DNA of 64,000 nt, taken from Chitinophaga qingshengii (GTDB taxonomy: Bacteria; Bacteroidota; Bacteroidia; Chitinophagales; Chitinophagaceae). The notes under the pieces were generated by a model. The model saw nothing but the letters and a program-made list of their open reading frames with translations. It did not search any database and was not told the DNA's origin. Both the position numbers and the translations under genes were made by a program. Positions 62,473 through 64,000 of the stretch are shown here, piece after piece. The stretch is from positions 2,108,001-2,172,000 of the forward strand of contig NZ_JACVFC010000001.1 in NCBI RefSeq assembly GCF_014529935.1. The letters run 5' to 3'. Every line of letters starts with the position of its first letter. Within the stretch, counting starts at the first letter, position 1.

Positions 62473-63552
62473 TTAGTTCAGGTTTTCCAGGACTTTAGCG
62501 CCCATGGCGTCTGTTCCCATGATGAATTCGTTCTCAGTATGTTTATTGGCGATGTCCATGGTCCTGTAACCCTGGCGCAGCGTGGCTTCTACTGCTTTAA
62601 TCACCCGTTGTGATTCGGTTTTGAGGCCGAAGGAAATATCCAGCATAAGGGCGGCAGACAGGATAGATGCCAGCGGATTGGCAATGCCTTTACCGGCAAT
62701 ATCATGTGCGGAACCGTGAATAGGCTCATAGAAGCCTACTTTATCGCCTACGGAGGCAGAAGCCAGCATACCCATGGAACCGGCAATCTGGGACGCTTCA
62801 TCGGTCAGGATATCACCGAACAGGTTACCTGTTACCACTACGTCGAAACGTTTCGGGTCCTTGATCAGCTGCATGGCAGCGTTATCAATGAACATGTGTT
62901 CTGTTTCCACATCGGGATATTCTTTGGCTATTTCCTGCATCACTTCTCTCCAGAGACGGCTGGCTTCCAGTACGTTGGCCTTATCTACGGAGCAAAGTTT
63001 TTTACGGCGGGTGCGGGCGGCTTCATATGCTTTGCGGGCGATACGTTCCACTTCATAACGATGATAGATCATCAGGTCGGAAGCGGTGTTACGGTCTTCT
63101 GTTCTTTTCTTTTCGCCGAAGTACACGTCGCCGGTGAGTTCGCGGAAGAAAAGGATATCTGCACCACGGAGTATTTCCGGTTTGATGCTGGAAGCTTCCA
63201 GCAGCTCATCAAACAGTTTGATAGGGCGTAGATTGGCATACAGGCCCAGTTCTTTACGGATCTTCAGCAGACCTTGTTCCGGTCTTACTTTCAGCGTGGG
63301 ATCGTTGTCGTATTTCGCGTGGCCGATAGCGCCGAACAGGATAGCATCGCTGTTTCTGGCTTTCTGCAGCGTTTCTTCCGGCAGCGGGTCGCCGGTGGCT
63401 TCGATGGCTACGTGGCCCATGATGCCTTCTTCAAACGTAAACTGGTGGTGATAGTTAGCGGCTACCGCAGTCAGTACTTTTTGTCCCCAGGTGGTTACTT
63501 CCTGGCCGATGCCGTCGCCGGGTATTACCAATATTTTCTTCTCTACGCCCAT
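62473..63552 (-). CDS. leuB: 3-isopropylmalate dehydrogenase
   Basis: LeuB oxidises and decarboxylates 3-isopropylmalate to 2-ketoisocaproate with NAD+. The 359 residues carry VIPGDGIGQEVT at the N-terminus, the substrate-binding arginines in RPEQGLLKIRKELGLYANLRP, FFRELTGDVYFG, DKANVLEASRLWREV and TGNLFGDILTDEASQIAGSMG, followed by the NAD-binding GFYEPIHGSAHDIAGKGIANP. It lies 27 nt upstream of leuA and 39 nt after leuD. Confidence 0.97.
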   Translation of the reverse strand: MGVEKKILVIPGDGIGQEVTTWGQKVLTAVAANYHHQFTFEEGIMGHVAIEATGDPLPEETLQKARNSDAILFGAIGHAKYDNDPTLKVRPEQGLLKIRKELGLYANLRPIKLFDELLEASSIKPEILRGADILFFRELTGDVYFGEKKRTEDRNTASDLMIYHRYEVERIARKAYEAARTRRKKLCSVDKANVLEASRLWREVMQEIAKEYPDVETEHMFIDNAAMQLIKDPKRFDVVVTGNLFGDILTDEASQIAGSMGMLASASVGDKVGFYEPIHGSAHDIAGKGIANPLASILSAALMLDISFGLKTESQRVIKAVEATLRQGYRTMDIANKHTENEFIMGTDAMGAKVLENLN

Positions 63553-63591
63553 ATCAGGAGGTTGCTTTTTATGTTGTTGTTTTAGTGATTG

Positions 63592-64000
63592 TTAGAAATT
63601 AAACGCCCGGGTACCCTCATATTGTTCGATATCCTGACGAAGACTCAGCAAATAATCGATGTCGTCGTAACCATTGAGCAGACAAGTTTTTTTGTAAGCG
63701 TTGATATCGAAACTTTCCTGTTCACCGGTAGCTACGATGCGGATAAACTGGTTTTCCAGGTCTACTTCTATCTGTGCTTTCGGATCTGTTTCGATGGCTT
63801 TGAAAACTTTGTCGAGGAAATCTTCGCTGACCTGTACGGGCAGAATGAAGTTGTTGAGCGCATTGTTTTTGAAAATATCTGCGAAGAAGCTGCTCACCAC
63901 TACTTTAAAGCCATAGTCTGCCAGCGCCCAGGCAGCGTGTTCACGGGAGGAGCCGCAACCGAAGTTTTTACCGGCTACCAGCACTTTACCGCTGTAGACA
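63592..64000 (-). CDS. leuD: 3-isopropylmalate dehydratase small subunit, 3' part
   Basis: The frame is open to the right edge, so the N-terminus is outside the window. About 136 residues are visible. The start of the visible part, [48 protein letters not shown], is the swivelling-domain signature of LeuD. LeuD pairs with LeuC to isomerise 2- to 3-isopropylmalate. The order leuD-leuB-leuA suggests that leuC lies just beyond the edge. Confidence 0.93.
   Translation of the reverse strand, partial: VYSGKVLVAGKNFGCGSSREHAAWALADYGFKVVVSSFFADIFKNNALNNFILPVQVSEDFLDKVFKAIETDPKAQIEVDLENQFIRIVATGEQESFDINAYKKTCLLNGYDDIDYLLSLRQDIEQYEGTRAFNF

Noticed and set aside
61315..62613. 432-codon open frame opposite leuA
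   Set aside because: Antisense shadow of 2-isopropylmalate synthase, with low-complexity Phe/His-rich text.

Overview
The window looks like a chromosomal segment of a Bacteroidota bacterium, most likely a Chitinophaga-like member of the Chitinophagaceae. This is inferred from gene content and signals, not from a database search. The signals are: several genes preceded by the Bacteroidota -7 box TAnnTTTG; very short leaders without a strong Shine-Dalgarno sequence; typical Bacteroidota families (DUF5683, DUF4421, DUF4954, small OMP beta-barrels, a FucP-based non-phosphorylating L-fucose route); and a mid-range GC content. I see no rRNA, tRNA, CRISPR array, phage, integrase or transposase. Most of the window is ordinary housekeeping and catabolic DNA.

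Layout. 1-5914 (-): the N-terminal ~1,970 residues of a giant secreted Calx-beta-type repeat protein that runs off the left edge. 6409-8612 (+): ahcY and pdxJ. 9029-14725 (-): lon, two outer-membrane-type proteins and a membrane metallophosphoesterase. 15115-19022 (+): a UPF0173 hydrolase, then parA-parB-DUF5683-dapB. 19168-22799 (+): an Rrf2 regulator followed by sulfate assimilation genes cysH-cysD-cysN. 22891-26089: threonine dehydrogenase (-), kdsA and a small unknown protein (+), a decayed lipoprotein gene (-), and a PspC protein (-). 26372-29965 (+): aconitase, an HD-domain protein and a LOG-family protein. 30049-34229: a DUF4421 protein and a small phosphodiesterase (-), purU (+), a secreted protein (-) and a CHAD protein (+). 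34338-40438 (-): a complete histidine-utilisation operon in the order MarR regulator-hutH-hutU-hutI-hutG, with two matching palindromes upstream of the regulator. 40788-46848: a SET protein (-), bestrophin and mgtE (+), a histidine-phosphatase lipoprotein (-) and an S9 peptidase (+). 47105-51719 (+): glmS, DUF4954 and tag. 51867-53713 (-): an MbnP/MbnH-type copper protein and di-haem enzyme pair. 53779-59620 (-): an L-fucose oxidation cluster without a recognisable fuconate dehydratase. 59767-60806: a VanX-type dipeptidase (+) and a lipoprotein (-). 60940-64000 (-): leuA, leuB and the 3' part of leuD.

How parts work together. The hut operon converts histidine to glutamate. The fucose cluster imports L-fucose, oxidises it to the lactone and opens the lactone; it also carries the last two steps toward pyruvate and lactate. 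cysD/cysN activate sulfate and CysH reduces APS to sulfite. leuA/B/D form the leucine branch.

The least explained material is intergenic. Several families of long, often perfect inverted repeats sit next to stop codons and sometimes overlap genes. The strongest are a perfect 50-bp arm pair at 34211-34336 that includes the end of the CHAD gene, and nested hairpins at 11541-11695 and 43684-43839 that share a CGCAAAGGCGCAAAGCAGC core. I regard these repeats, the putative hut operators, the doubly damaged lipoprotein gene at 25457-25799, the MbnP start codon inside a hairpin and the three-domain super-repeat of the giant protein as the items most worth a second look. I did not find a clear new multi-gene system.
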